A stretch of DNA of 64,000 bases from CAJPPJ01 sp963545265 (lineage in GTDB: Bacteria; Bacillota_I; Bacilli_A; RF39; UBA660), in NCBI GenBank assembly GCA_963545265.1, contig CAUUHY010000001.1, positions 83,720-147,719 on the forward strand. The letters run 5' to 3'. The position numbers and the translations under genes are program-made. Under the pieces are notes generated by a model that did no database searches, was not told the origin of the DNA, and was given only the letters and a program-made list of their open reading frames with translations. Of the stretch, positions 44,669 through 53,072 are shown piece after piece (the stretch's first letter is position 1; each line of letters begins with the position of its first letter).

Positions 44669-44704
44669 AAAAACTTTAATAGAATAAACTATTAAAGTTT
44701 TTAT
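44669..44704 (-). terminator. Terminator of the pilB/gspE-like gene
   Basis: Stem AAAACTTTAATAG / its near-complement around AATAA, A and T tails on both sides. Confidence 0.8.
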
Positions 44705-44707
44705 TAT

Positions 44708-46384
44708 TTATTGAAATATTTGATTTTGAAACGAATCAATTATTTCTAGTTTTTTTCTTTGTATTAGTGGATGAAGTTGTAAATGACTATCATCCTTATC
44801 TTCAAAAACGTCAATTATTTCTAATATTTTAGGATTATTTTCTTCAACATTTTCCTTATGAATAGGTTCTAAAGTTATGTTAGGCATATCCACATCAGTT
44901 GCTAAGTCAGATAGAGAAGATAAATCGTTTTCTAATAATTTTTCGTTAGGCTTAATTGCAGTTAAATCTATATCATTTTCAAATATATCTAAACCATCTT
45001 CTAAACCTTCATCTTCTTTTTCAGATATTAATTTATCTAATTCATCAAAGTCATCATCTAGTGGCATTTTGTTAGAATTAACATAATATACAACAGGTGA
45101 ATTAGGCATATCTTGTCTTTTTAAGTTAGCGTTATAATTATGATTTTTAACTTCATCATCAACTTTAACACCCATAGATTTTTTAATAGATTTATCTAAA
45201 TCTATGTCAATATCAACGACTCTATATATTTCTTGGAAAGTAGTATAACCTGCGATTACTTTTTCTAAAGCATCTTGCAATAGTGTCTTTGTATCCCCAT
45301 CGTATATTGCGTCTTTTAAATCATCTTTTTCAGTATTTTCATCTGCTAACATAGCTTTTAATTTTTCTGATAAAAGTATTACTTCATGAAGTGCAATTCT
45401 TCCTTGAAATCCGTCGTGACATTTATCACATCCAACTGGTTCATAAACATCTGTAACATTTTTATTTAATACAGTTTTAAATAAATGCTTTTCGTATTTA
45501 GTTACTTTTCTTAATTTTTTACAATGTGGACAAAGTGTTCTTGCAAGTTTTTGAGAAACTATTCCAGTTAGTGCAGTAGAAAGTAAATATCTTTGAACAT
45601 TCATATCTAGTAAACGCTCGATAGTAGCAAGACCGTTGTTGGTGTGAATTGTAGATAATACTAAGTGACCAGTAATGGCAGCTCTAATTGCTATTTGTGC
45701 TGTTTCAGAGTCCCGAATTTCCCCGATTAATATAACGTTAGGGTCTTGTCTTAGTATAGATCTTAAAGCAGAAGCAAAAGTCATACCAATTTCAGAATTA
45801 ACTTGAACTTGGTTAACACCTTCGATATTCATTTCTATTGGGTCTTCTACAGTAATAATATTTGTTTCTTCTTTATTTAAAGCTTGAAGCATAGAGTAGG
45901 TAGTAGTAGATTTACCAGAACCAGTAGCTCCTGTTACTAGGATAATACCATTAGGTTCAGCCATCATCTTTTTAACTTTATCTTCATTATCTTTAGTAAA
46001 ACCAAGAGACTCTATACCAGCTAAAGATTTTTGAAAGTCTAGAATCCGGATAACTATTTTTTCACCTTCATTAGTTGGTAGTGCAGAAACCCGCATATCT
46101 AAATCACGTTCAGCAATTCTGCCTTTTATAGCACCGTCTTGTGGTAGTCTAGTTTCCGTAATGTTCATACCAGATACTAGTTTAACTCTGGTTATTAAAT
46201 TTTTTTCATAAGCTTTAGGTACATTAGAATGATTAATTAAATTACCATCAATCCTAAGTCTTACCATAAGACTTTCTTCTCTTGGATCTAAGTGAATATC
46301 ACTAGCTCTATTTCTAGCAGCATATAAAAAAATTTGGTTTACAATATCTACTATTGGTGTTTTTGCGAAATCATAATTAACCAT
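44708..46384 (-). CDS. Type IV pilus/type II secretion assembly ATPase (PilB/GspE-like)
   Basis: 558 residues. Without the N1 (T2SSE_N) domain; it starts near the N2 domain (RNRASDIHLDPREESLMVRL). Walker A GATGSGKST at 152-160, Asp box ITVEDPIE, Walker B ILIGEIRDSETA, His box GHLVLSTIHTN, then a tetracysteine zinc element (CPHCKKL ... CDKCHDGFQGRIALHE). It drives pilin assembly. A C-terminal 150-residue extension (from about residue 405) is acidic, low-complexity (DDDFDELDKLISEKEDEGLE) and not part of the family. Prepilin genes lie divergently 97 bp away. Likely serves DNA uptake with ComEA/EC, or a pilus. Confidence 0.93.
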   Translation of the reverse strand: MVNYDFAKTPIVDIVNQIFLYAARNRASDIHLDPREESLMVRLRIDGNLINHSNVPKAYEKNLITRVKLVSGMNITETRLPQDGAIKGRIAERDLDMRVSALPTNEGEKIVIRILDFQKSLAGIESLGFTKDNEDKVKKMMAEPNGIILVTGATGSGKSTTTYSMLQALNKEETNIITVEDPIEMNIEGVNQVQVNSEIGMTFASALRSILRQDPNVILIGEIRDSETAQIAIRAAITGHLVLSTIHTNNGLATIERLLDMNVQRYLLSTALTGIVSQKLARTLCPHCKKLRKVTKYEKHLFKTVLNKNVTDVYEPVGCDKCHDGFQGRIALHEVILLSEKLKAMLADENTEKDDLKDAIYDGDTKTLLQDALEKVIAGYTTFQEIYRVVDIDIDLDKSIKKSMGVKVDDEVKNHNYNANLKRQDMPNSPVVYYVNSNKMPLDDDFDELDKLISEKEDEGLEDGLDIFENDIDLTAIKPNEKLLENDLSSLSDLATDVDMPNITLEPIHKENVEENNPKILEIIDVFEDKDDSHLQLHPLIQRKKLEIIDSFQNQIFQ

Positions 46385-46480
46385 TTAACAACCCTTTACT
46401 TTCTTCTTTATTCTAGTCTTTTATACTTTTTTATTATATAATAAAATAAATTTATAATCAATAAAGAAGGTATTTAGAGT

Positions 46481-47146
46481 ATGAAAGAAAAAAGGGGATT
46501 TGTTATAGCAGAAACAATTATAGTTGGCGTATTTGTTATGTCCATGATAACTTTCATTTATATGAATATGAAACCTCTTATTGGTATGTATGAATCACAA
46601 GAAAGATATCATGAAATTTCTACACTTTACTATACTGATGAGATAAGAAATATGATTATGTATGATTTTAAAAGTAGAAATGATAATAATTTAATATTTA
46701 ATAGTTTTAGAAATAATAGGGTTAAATATTATAGCGGAAGTATTTATACTTCTAATAATTTTTGTTTACAATATTTTGTGTATAATCGTGAATATTGTAA
46801 AGCAATTTTAAATAATCCATCACCAGAATTTAAGATAAAATATATTTATTTTATTCCTTATAATATTTGTTATTTGAAAAAACTTTTAACTAGGGGAAAA
46901 TTTGGTAATAGCTCTAACGTAGTTATAAATGAATATAATGAATCTGGTCATAGAAGAGAAATATCTTTACCTAGAGAATTATCAGAATATATTTTATACA
47001 CTAAAACAAATTATGAAAAAGATTTATCTAATTGTATAGAAACAACTAATGAAGATAACAGCAATAGATATAATAAATATTTTCGTATGATAGTTTTATA
47101 TGAAAATGGTAATATAGGAGAAGTGGAGTTTAAAGTGTATGAATAA
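46481..47146 (+). CDS. Type IV prepilin-like protein
   Basis: 221 residues. N-terminus MKEKRGFVIAETIIVGVFVM: short basic leader, Gly-Phe cleavage site, Glu at +5 and a hydrophobic helix, the class III signal processed by a prepilin peptidase. The rest is extracytoplasmic, Asn/Tyr-rich, with cysteines at CLQYFVYNREYC and others. Divergent from the ATPase gene. Overlaps the second prepilin by 8 bases. Confidence 0.8.
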   Translation: MKEKRGFVIAETIIVGVFVMSMITFIYMNMKPLIGMYESQERYHEISTLYYTDEIRNMIMYDFKSRNDNNLIFNSFRNNRVKYYSGSIYTSNNFCLQYFVYNREYCKAILNNPSPEFKIKYIYFIPYNICYLKKLLTRGKFGNSSNVVINEYNESGHRREISLPRELSEYILYTKTNYEKDLSNCIETTNEDNSNRYNKYFRMIVLYENGNIGEVEFKVYE

Positions 47147-47666
47147 TAAAAAAGCTTTTACTGTTGTTGAATTAATAATCGCTTTCATATTTGTAATGAC
47201 AATTTCTTTATCTATGTTAAAACTTGTATTAACATATCAAAAATTATCTAAAGAAGCAGTATTAAAACAAGAACTAAGTTCTTTTCATGAAGAAATTATG
47301 TCTACGATACAAAAAGATGTAAAGATAAAAATATTAAAAAGAATAGATAGATGTCCATTAAAAGGTGGAGAAAGATATTGTTTAGAACTTAAGTTTCAAG
47401 ATACTTCATCTACTAAATTAAAAGTTATAAAATATAAAAATAAAGATAATGAAGAGTTTGATATATTTGAATACGATGATATAAAATATATTCCAACAGA
47501 AGGTTATTTTACTACTATAAATCCTAATAATGAAGAATATTTTAAAGAAGTTTATATATCAAATACTAGAAAAACAGTTTACTTTATTAATTTATCTTTA
47601 GTACACGAAGACTTTAAAAATAATAATTATGGTGTTAATCTAGTACTTACAGGGATAAATAGTTAG
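47139..47666 (+). CDS. Type IV prepilin-like protein (ComGF/GspJ-type minor pilin)
   Basis: 175 residues. MNNKKAFTVVELIIAFIFVM is a textbook prepilin start (A-FTxxE). The ectodomain has CPLKGGERYCLELKFQ with two Cys, and beta-rich segments. It starts inside the previous gene's end (ATG 8 bases before its stop region), so they are co-translated. A minor or major pilin; which one cannot be told. Confidence 0.82.
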   Translation: MNNKKAFTVVELIIAFIFVMTISLSMLKLVLTYQKLSKEAVLKQELSSFHEEIMSTIQKDVKIKILKRIDRCPLKGGERYCLELKFQDTSSTKLKVIKYKNKDNEEFDIFEYDDIKYIPTEGYFTTINPNNEEYFKEVYISNTRKTVYFINLSLVHEDFKNNNYGVNLVLTGINS

Positions 47667-47674
47667 GAGTAAAT

Positions 47675-48673
47675 ATGAAGGAAATAGAATTAGAACCAAG
47701 AGTAAATAAAAAATTTAAATATTTTTTGATAGTAGTATTAATAGTTTTTTTATCTTTAAATTTTATAAAACTTCCATATTATATAGTTTCAAAAGGTGGA
47801 ACGCTTAGTGCAAGTGATAAAATTTTAATATCAGGAGAAGGAACTAACAATATTAAGGGAAGTTTTCATTTAGCATATGTTGAGCTTAAAGATTCTAATA
47901 TATTTAGTTTTATAAAAGCAAAACTTACAAATCAAAAAATTATGAATGTACCTAAAATAAATGAAACAGAATCTAAAGAAGAAACGCAAATAAGAAGTTT
48001 AATAGATTTAAAAGTTAGTGAAATAACTGCAATAGAACAAGCATTTTTGCTAGCTGGTAAAACTTATGAAAAAGATGCTGTTACGAACTTTGTATATCTT
48101 GTAGATCAAGGCGTTAAAAATATTTTTGTAGGAGATATCTTATATAAAATAGATGGTATTGAAATGAAGTATTTTGATAAAATAAAAGCTTCTATTCAAA
48201 GTAAGAATGTAGGGGATAAAGTAAAAGTAGAACTTATAAGAAATAAAGAACTAAAAGAAATAGAACTTGCAGTAAGAGAAAATAAAGGAAAAAAATATAT
48301 TGGTATTTTATCTACAGAAATCTATAAGTTAGTTACTAATCCAGTAGTTAAATTTAATTTTACATCAGGAGAATCTGGTCCATCTGGTGGTCTTGCTATA
48401 GCACTTACTATCTATAATAATTTAACTAAAGAAGATATTACAAAAGGTAAGAAGATAGTAGTAACTGGAGCAATTTCAAGAGATGGTGAAATAAATAATA
48501 TTGGTGGAGTAGAACAAAAACTAGATGGTGCTATATCCGATAAAGCAGATATATTTATAGTACCTAGTGGTGAAAACTATGATACTGTTAAAAAAATATG
48601 TGAAAAGAAAAAATGTCCAAAATTAATAAAAGCTATTAACTTTAGACAAGTTGTAGAAGAATTAAAAAAATAA
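47675..48673 (+). CDS. PDZ and Lon-like (S16) membrane protease, YlbL family
   Basis: 332 residues, TAGGAG site. One N-terminal helix (FLIVVLIVFLSLNFIKLPYY) leads to the outside. A PDZ domain (about 140-205; GVKNIFVGDILYKIDG) precedes the S16 domain with FTSGESGPSGGLAIAL (catalytic Ser about 236) and GGVEQKLDGAI (catalytic Lys about 281). The family degrades membrane-proximal proteins; the Bacillus YlbL member is tied to cell-division checkpoint control. It lies 8 bp behind the prepilin pair, a placement also compatible with an envelope-quality role. Confidence 0.93.
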   Translation: MKEIELEPRVNKKFKYFLIVVLIVFLSLNFIKLPYYIVSKGGTLSASDKILISGEGTNNIKGSFHLAYVELKDSNIFSFIKAKLTNQKIMNVPKINETESKEETQIRSLIDLKVSEITAIEQAFLLAGKTYEKDAVTNFVYLVDQGVKNIFVGDILYKIDGIEMKYFDKIKASIQSKNVGDKVKVELIRNKELKEIELAVRENKGKKYIGILSTEIYKLVTNPVVKFNFTSGESGPSGGLAIALTIYNNLTKEDITKGKKIVVTGAISRDGEINNIGGVEQKLDGAISDKADIFIVPSGENYDTVKKICEKKKCPKLIKAINFRQVVEELKK

Positions 48674-48704
48674 CTTATATAAAATATATAAGTTATTTTT
48701 TATT
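48668..48704. terminator. Convergent terminator between ylbL-like gene and rpsD
   Basis: Stem AAATAACTTATAT/ATATAAGTTATTT with flanking A/T tails, shared by both genes. Confidence 0.8.
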
Positions 48705-49308
48705 ATATCTTGTTATAGTATTCAACTATTAACGCTTCGTTAATTTCTGGGTTAAGTTCATTTCTTTCAGGTAATCTCATTAAAGTTCCAGTCATCTTAG
48801 AATTATCGTAGTTAATAAATTCAACTCTATTAAATACTTTTTCTAATGATTCTTTAACAACTTTAAGATCTTTATCTGCTTCTTTCATAGAAACTACTTG
48901 ACCTGGTCTTAATCTGTATGATGGAATATCAACTTTTTTACCATCTACAAGTATATGACCGTGGTTTACTAATTGTCTTGCACCTCTTCTAGTAGAAGCA
49001 AATCCAATTCTGTAAACGATATTATCAAGTCTTGATTCTAAAAGTCTTAAAAGATTTTCACCATGAACACCTTTTAACTTACTTGCTTCGTTGAAAGTCT
49101 TCTTAAATTGTTTTTCAGTTAAACCATAAATGAATCTAACTTTTTGTTTTTCTTTAAGTTGAGTTTCGTATTCAGATACTTTAGCTCTTCTAGTTTGTCC
49201 ATGTTGACCTGGTCTATAAGGTCTTCTAGCTATATCTTTTCCGTTTTCTAAAGTAGAGAATCCAACTCTTCTAGACTTTTTGAAAGCTGGTCCTGTATAT
49301 CTTGACAT
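48703..49308 (-). CDS. rpsD: 30S ribosomal protein S4
   Basis: 201 residues, typical for Bacilli. MSRYTGPAFKKSRRVGFSTL start, RPYRPGQHGQTRRAKVSEYE and the S4 RNA-binding fold (RLDNIVYRIGFASTRRGARQ, LVNHGHILVDGKKVDIPS). Organises the 5' domain of 16S RNA and fidelity. AGGAGG site. Stands alone behind a consensus promoter and a leader of about 140 bases, as in other Firmicutes where S4 represses itself. Confidence 0.98.
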   Translation of the reverse strand: MSRYTGPAFKKSRRVGFSTLENGKDIARRPYRPGQHGQTRRAKVSEYETQLKEKQKVRFIYGLTEKQFKKTFNEASKLKGVHGENLLRLLESRLDNIVYRIGFASTRRGARQLVNHGHILVDGKKVDIPSYRLRPGQVVSMKEADKDLKVVKESLEKVFNRVEFINYDNSKMTGTLMRLPERNELNPEINEALIVEYYNKI

Positions 49309-49450
49309 TGTACCTCCTTATATTGTCATAAAAGAAAGTATATTACCTATTTTCAGGGAGTTTATTTTAATACTTTCAGTTTTAGAGCATACTTACTTGT
49401 AACTTCATAATAAACACATTAAAAATATTAATATTTGCTCTTTTTATGCA
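49309..49450 (-). promoter_or_regulatory. rpsD 5' leader, possible S4-responsive RNA
   Basis: The untranslated leader from the promoter to the ATG holds possible pairings such as AAGAGCA (near the 5' end) with TGCTCT (about 49382-49388) and GAAAGTATTAAAA with a downstream AATATACTTTC. S4 binds such structures in Bacillus. I cannot confirm the known consensus by eye. Confidence 0.4.
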
Positions 49451-49456
49451 ATTATG

Positions 49457-49485
49457 ATTATATCTTTATATGTTAATTTTGTCAA
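49457..49485 (-). promoter_or_regulatory. Consensus promoter of rpsD
   Basis: On the minus strand: TTGACA (49480-49485), exactly 17 bases, TATAAT (49457-49462). It is a perfect match to the sigma-A consensus, as expected for a ribosomal gene. Confidence 0.9.
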
Positions 49486-49523
49486 TTTTTATATATAATA
49501 TATAAAGATTAAATGGAGAAGAA

Positions 49524-50333
49524 ATGAAAGATAAAATAGCAACAAGTCTACTAAAGACTTATAGAAAGAAAATATATTCTAAATTTTTAAAAGCACTTAC
49601 TAGATATAATTTGTTAAAAGAAAACGATAAAATTGCAGTTTGTATATCAGGAGGTAAAGATTCATTCTTACTTGCAAAATGTTTTAGTGAATTACATAAA
49701 TATACAAAAATACCTTTTAATGTTGAATATATAGTTATGAATCCTGGATATAAAGAAGAAGTAATAGAAAAGATAAAAGAGAATGCTCTTAAACTTAATA
49801 TAGATATAAAAATATTTGATTCGGATATATTTTCTGTAAGTACTAAGCTTTCTCCTGAAAAACCTTGTTATATGTGTGCAAGAATGAGAAGAGGATTTTT
49901 ATATAAAACAGCACAAAATTTAGGATGTAATAAAATAGCACTTGGACATCACTTTGATGATGTAATATCAACTACTATTATGAGTATGTTTTATAATGGA
50001 GAATTTAAAACTATGATGCCTAGGTTAAAAAGCACTAATTTTGAAGGATTAGAACTTATAAGACCTTTATATTTAGTAAAAGAAGACGATATAAAAAATT
50101 TTGCTAAAGCTAATTCTTTAGAATTTATTAACTGTGCATGTAGTTTTACTGAAAGAACTGATTATGAAAGTGTTTCAAAAAGAAAAGAAATAAGAAAATT
50201 CTTAGAAGATTATAGAAAAATAAATCCTAATATTGAACAAAATATCTTTAATTCTTTAGAAAATATTAATTTAAATACAATTATTTCTTATGAAAAAGAT
50301 GGAAAAGTTTTTTCTGTTCTTGATGAAAATTAA
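49524..50333 (+). CDS. TtcA-type tRNA 2-thiolation enzyme
   Basis: 269 residues. PP-loop SGGKDS at 42-47, then the paired cysteines CYMC (about 115-118), GHHFDDVISTTIMSMFYNGE, and a late CACSF that together fit the Fe-S binding and substrate part of the TtcA/TtuA group. It is predicted to thiolate a tRNA base (C32 in TtcA) or a related site. Start has GGAGAAG. Monocistronic; a TtuA- or Ncs6-like specificity is possible. Confidence 0.88.
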   Translation: MKDKIATSLLKTYRKKIYSKFLKALTRYNLLKENDKIAVCISGGKDSFLLAKCFSELHKYTKIPFNVEYIVMNPGYKEEVIEKIKENALKLNIDIKIFDSDIFSVSTKLSPEKPCYMCARMRRGFLYKTAQNLGCNKIALGHHFDDVISTTIMSMFYNGEFKTMMPRLKSTNFEGLELIRPLYLVKEDDIKNFAKANSLEFINCACSFTERTDYESVSKRKEIRKFLEDYRKINPNIEQNIFNSLENINLNTIISYEKDGKVFSVLDEN

Positions 50334-50372
50334 TAGTTTTATTATAATTAAATTAAAGTAAGAGGTAAGAAT

Positions 50373-50576
50373 ATGGTAGTATGTCCAAATTGTGGTATGG
50401 AAAATGAAGTAGGAGCAGAAGAATGTATTGTGTGTTCAACACCACTAGCATCTAAAAAAATAACAGTAACAGAAACTAAGAAAGATAATACAATATCAAA
50501 TATTTTAATAATAATTGGTGTTTTAGTATTACTAATAAGTTTTTGTGTTTTAATATATTCATTCTTGAGTAAATAA
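50373..50576 (+). CDS. Small zinc-ribbon membrane protein
   Basis: 67 residues. CPNCGMENEVGAEECIVC gives four cysteines of a zinc ribbon at residues 4-21, followed by a short linker and one membrane helix (ILIIIGVLVLLISFCVLIYS). AGTAAGAGGT ribosome site. Similar in layout to the bigger zinc-ribbon proteins at 6318 and 26039. Confidence 0.75.
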   Translation: MVVCPNCGMENEVGAEECIVCSTPLASKKITVTETKKDNTISNILIIIGVLVLLISFCVLIYSFLSK

Positions 50577-50680
50577 AATGAATTTATAATAATAAAAGTA
50601 AAAAAGTGAAATAGTATGATAAAAGTAGACATAAAAATAGTGTTTACTTTTTCTTTAGTTTCCTTTAATAAAGGAGCGTT

Positions 50681-51303
50681 ATGGAGAAGTTAGAAATTTA
50701 AATATAAAATTAAGAAATTCTGATAGATATTTACTTAAAAATTTTATTTTAATTTTAAATAATAAAGATAAAGCTGCAATCATAGGTGAAGAAGGGAATG
50801 GTAAAACTACATTTATTAAATCTTTGATTTCTAATAAAGACATACTTGAATATGTTGATATAGAAGGAATTATTAATGTTCCTAAAAATATTGGATATTT
50901 AGAACAAAGCTTAAATTAATTATGGCTAGAAAGAGAATTAAGAGAGTTCTTTTTAAAAGATAATCCTGATTTAAATGAAAATTATGAAATATATGATGAT
51001 TATAAAAAAACAGTTGAAGTATTTAATTCATTAAGATTAGATTTAGATTTATTAGAATCAGAAAGAAAAATATCTACATTTTCAGGAGGGGAAAAAGTAA
51101 AGTTTCAATTAGCAAAGATAATGATTAAAAATCCAGAGTTTTTAATTTTGGATGAACTTACTAGAAATTTAAGTCCTCTATCTAATCCAGTTATAAGAAA
51201 AATTCTAAAAGAATATCCAGGTAGTATCATAAGTGTTTCTCACGATAGAAAATATATAGATGAAGTTTGTAATAAAAAAATTTTTATAAAAAAAGATAAG
51301 TAA
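50681..51303 (+). pseudogene. Broken ABC-F type ATPase
   Basis: AAAGGAG and an ATG at 50681 open a frame that shifts within four codons; the long frame then reads VRNLNIKLRNSDRYLLKNFI, Walker A GEEGNGKTTF, IGYLEQSLN and a TAA (near 50918). It goes on in phase to the signature FSGGEKVKFQLAKIM, Walker B FLILDELTRNL and the H-loop SVSHDRKYIDEV, ending at 51301. That is one ABC cassette with the ABC-F pattern (LILDEPT becomes LILDELT). Normal ABC-F proteins have two cassettes of this kind, so half the gene is gone and the rest has one shift and one stop. Confidence 0.75.
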
Positions 51304-51361
51304 ACAATGCTTATCTTTTTAATTTTTAATAAAAGTGATACAATTTTAAAGAGGAGATTTT

Positions 51362-51661
51362 ATGAAACTTAGTAAAGAAGAAGTAAAACATGTAGCACAT
51401 TTAGCACATTTAGAGTTGAGTGAAGAAGAAATATCTAAATATCAAGATACTTTAGGTGAGTTAATAGATGATATAAATAAAATAGATGATATAAATATAA
51501 CAACAGATGAAGAACTAGTGTTTGTAAATCCTAATCCTATAAAATATAGAGAAGATAAGGTAGAAGATGTAGTACAAATAGATGAACTTATGAAAAACGT
51601 ACCTAAGAAAAAGGGAAGTTTTATAGAAGTTAGTGGAGCGATGATTAATGATGAAAACTAA
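51362..51661 (+). CDS. gatC: Glutamyl/aspartyl-tRNA amidotransferase subunit C
   Basis: 99 residues; KEEVKHVAHLAHLELSEEEI and NIDDINITTDEELVFVNPN-type linker are diagnostic. It holds GatA and GatB together. GAGGAG site, overlaps gatA by 14 bases. Confidence 0.95.
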   Translation: MKLSKEEVKHVAHLAHLELSEEEISKYQDTLGELIDDINKIDDINITTDEELVFVNPNPIKYREDKVEDVVQIDELMKNVPKKKGSFIEVSGAMINDEN

Positions 51662-53072
51662 TTATTTAGACTTATCTTTAGAAGAGATACATGAATTACT
51701 AAAGACAAAGAAAATAAAAGTAAAAGATTTATTAGATGAATGTTTTTTAAGAATAGAAGAAACTAAAGATTTAAATGCCTATATTACACTTGATAAAGAA
51801 AATGCTTATAAGAAAGCAGAAGAGTTAGATAGTAAAGAAGTAGATGATAATTTATTATTTGGTATACCTATTGCTATTAAAGATAATATTTTAACAAAAG
51901 ATGTTTTAACTACTGCAGCAAGTCATATAATTGATAATTTTTATCCACAATTTGATGCTCATGTAGTAGATTTAATTAAGAAAAAAGATATGGTTATTAT
52001 TGGTAAAACTAATATGGATGAATTCGCTATGGGTTCTACTAATGAAACTAGTTATTATGGTAAAGTATTAAATCCGTATGATAAAACTAAAGTTCCAGGA
52101 GGAAGTAGTGGAGGAAGTGCCGTAGCTGTAGCAAGTAAAACAGCAATATTTTCATTAGGTAGTGATACAGGTGGTTCAGTTAGACAACCGGCATCTTTTT
52201 GTAATATAGTTGGTTTAAAACCTACTTATGGAAGAGTATCTAGATTTGGACTTATAGCATTCTCATCTTCTCTTGATCAAATAGGACCAATGAGTAGAAA
52301 TGTTTATGAAAATGCAGTACTTCTTAATATATTAGTTGATAAAGATGAAAGAGATTTAACTCATCATGAAATAAAAGAAGATTTTACATCTTTAATTGGA
52401 AAAGATATTAAAGGTTTAAAAGTAGCGATACCTAGAACTTATATGTCAGATAAAGTAAGTGAAAATATAAGAAATAGATTTAGACAAATAATAAATTTAT
52501 TAGAAGAAAAAGGTGTTAAAGTTGATTATGTTGATATTAGTCATCTAGAAGAAGCTATGACACTATATAAAATTATAGGTATGGGAGAAGCTAGTACCAA
52601 CTTAGCTAGATTTGATGGAATTAGATATGGTTTATCAGTTGATGGTGATTATTCATCAGAAGAATATGTTAAAAAGGTTAGAAATTTAGGGTTTGGTGAA
52701 GAAGTTAAGAAAAGAATTATGATTGGATGTCATATTTTAAGTGGAGTAAATGCTAAAAAATATTATCATAAAGCATTAGTTATAAGAAATGAAATGACTA
52801 ATTCATTTAAAAATATTTTTGAATATTATGATTTAATTATTTCACCTATGACTTCAACTTCAGCTTATTCTTTTAATGATAAAGAAAATCACGATTTTGA
52901 TGATGTGTTAGCAATTCCAGTTAATATGGCAGGACTTCCAGCGATATCTATACCAATATCAAAAGAAAATCTACCTTATGGAATGCAAATAATAGCAGAT
53001 AGTTTTAAAGAAGCTAAAATATATCAATTAGCTTATGCTATAGAAAAAATGATAGGAGAAGAAAATGTATAA
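51648..53072 (+). CDS. gatA: Glutamyl/aspartyl-tRNA amidotransferase subunit A
   Basis: 474 residues. Amidase-signature triad: Lys in GIPIAIKDNI, cis-Ser and nucleophile in PGGSSGGSAVAVA and SDTGGSVRQPASFCN. It releases ammonia from glutamine for the conversion of Glu-tRNA(Gln) or Asp-tRNA(Asn). Full length, overlaps gatB by 8 bases. Confidence 0.98.
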   Translation: MMKTNYLDLSLEEIHELLKTKKIKVKDLLDECFLRIEETKDLNAYITLDKENAYKKAEELDSKEVDDNLLFGIPIAIKDNILTKDVLTTAASHIIDNFYPQFDAHVVDLIKKKDMVIIGKTNMDEFAMGSTNETSYYGKVLNPYDKTKVPGGSSGGSAVAVASKTAIFSLGSDTGGSVRQPASFCNIVGLKPTYGRVSRFGLIAFSSSLDQIGPMSRNVYENAVLLNILVDKDERDLTHHEIKEDFTSLIGKDIKGLKVAIPRTYMSDKVSENIRNRFRQIINLLEEKGVKVDYVDISHLEEAMTLYKIIGMGEASTNLARFDGIRYGLSVDGDYSSEEYVKKVRNLGFGEEVKKRIMIGCHILSGVNAKKYYHKALVIRNEMTNSFKNIFEYYDLIISPMTSTSAYSFNDKENHDFDDVLAIPVNMAGLPAISIPISKENLPYGMQIIADSFKEAKIYQLAYAIEKMIGEENV

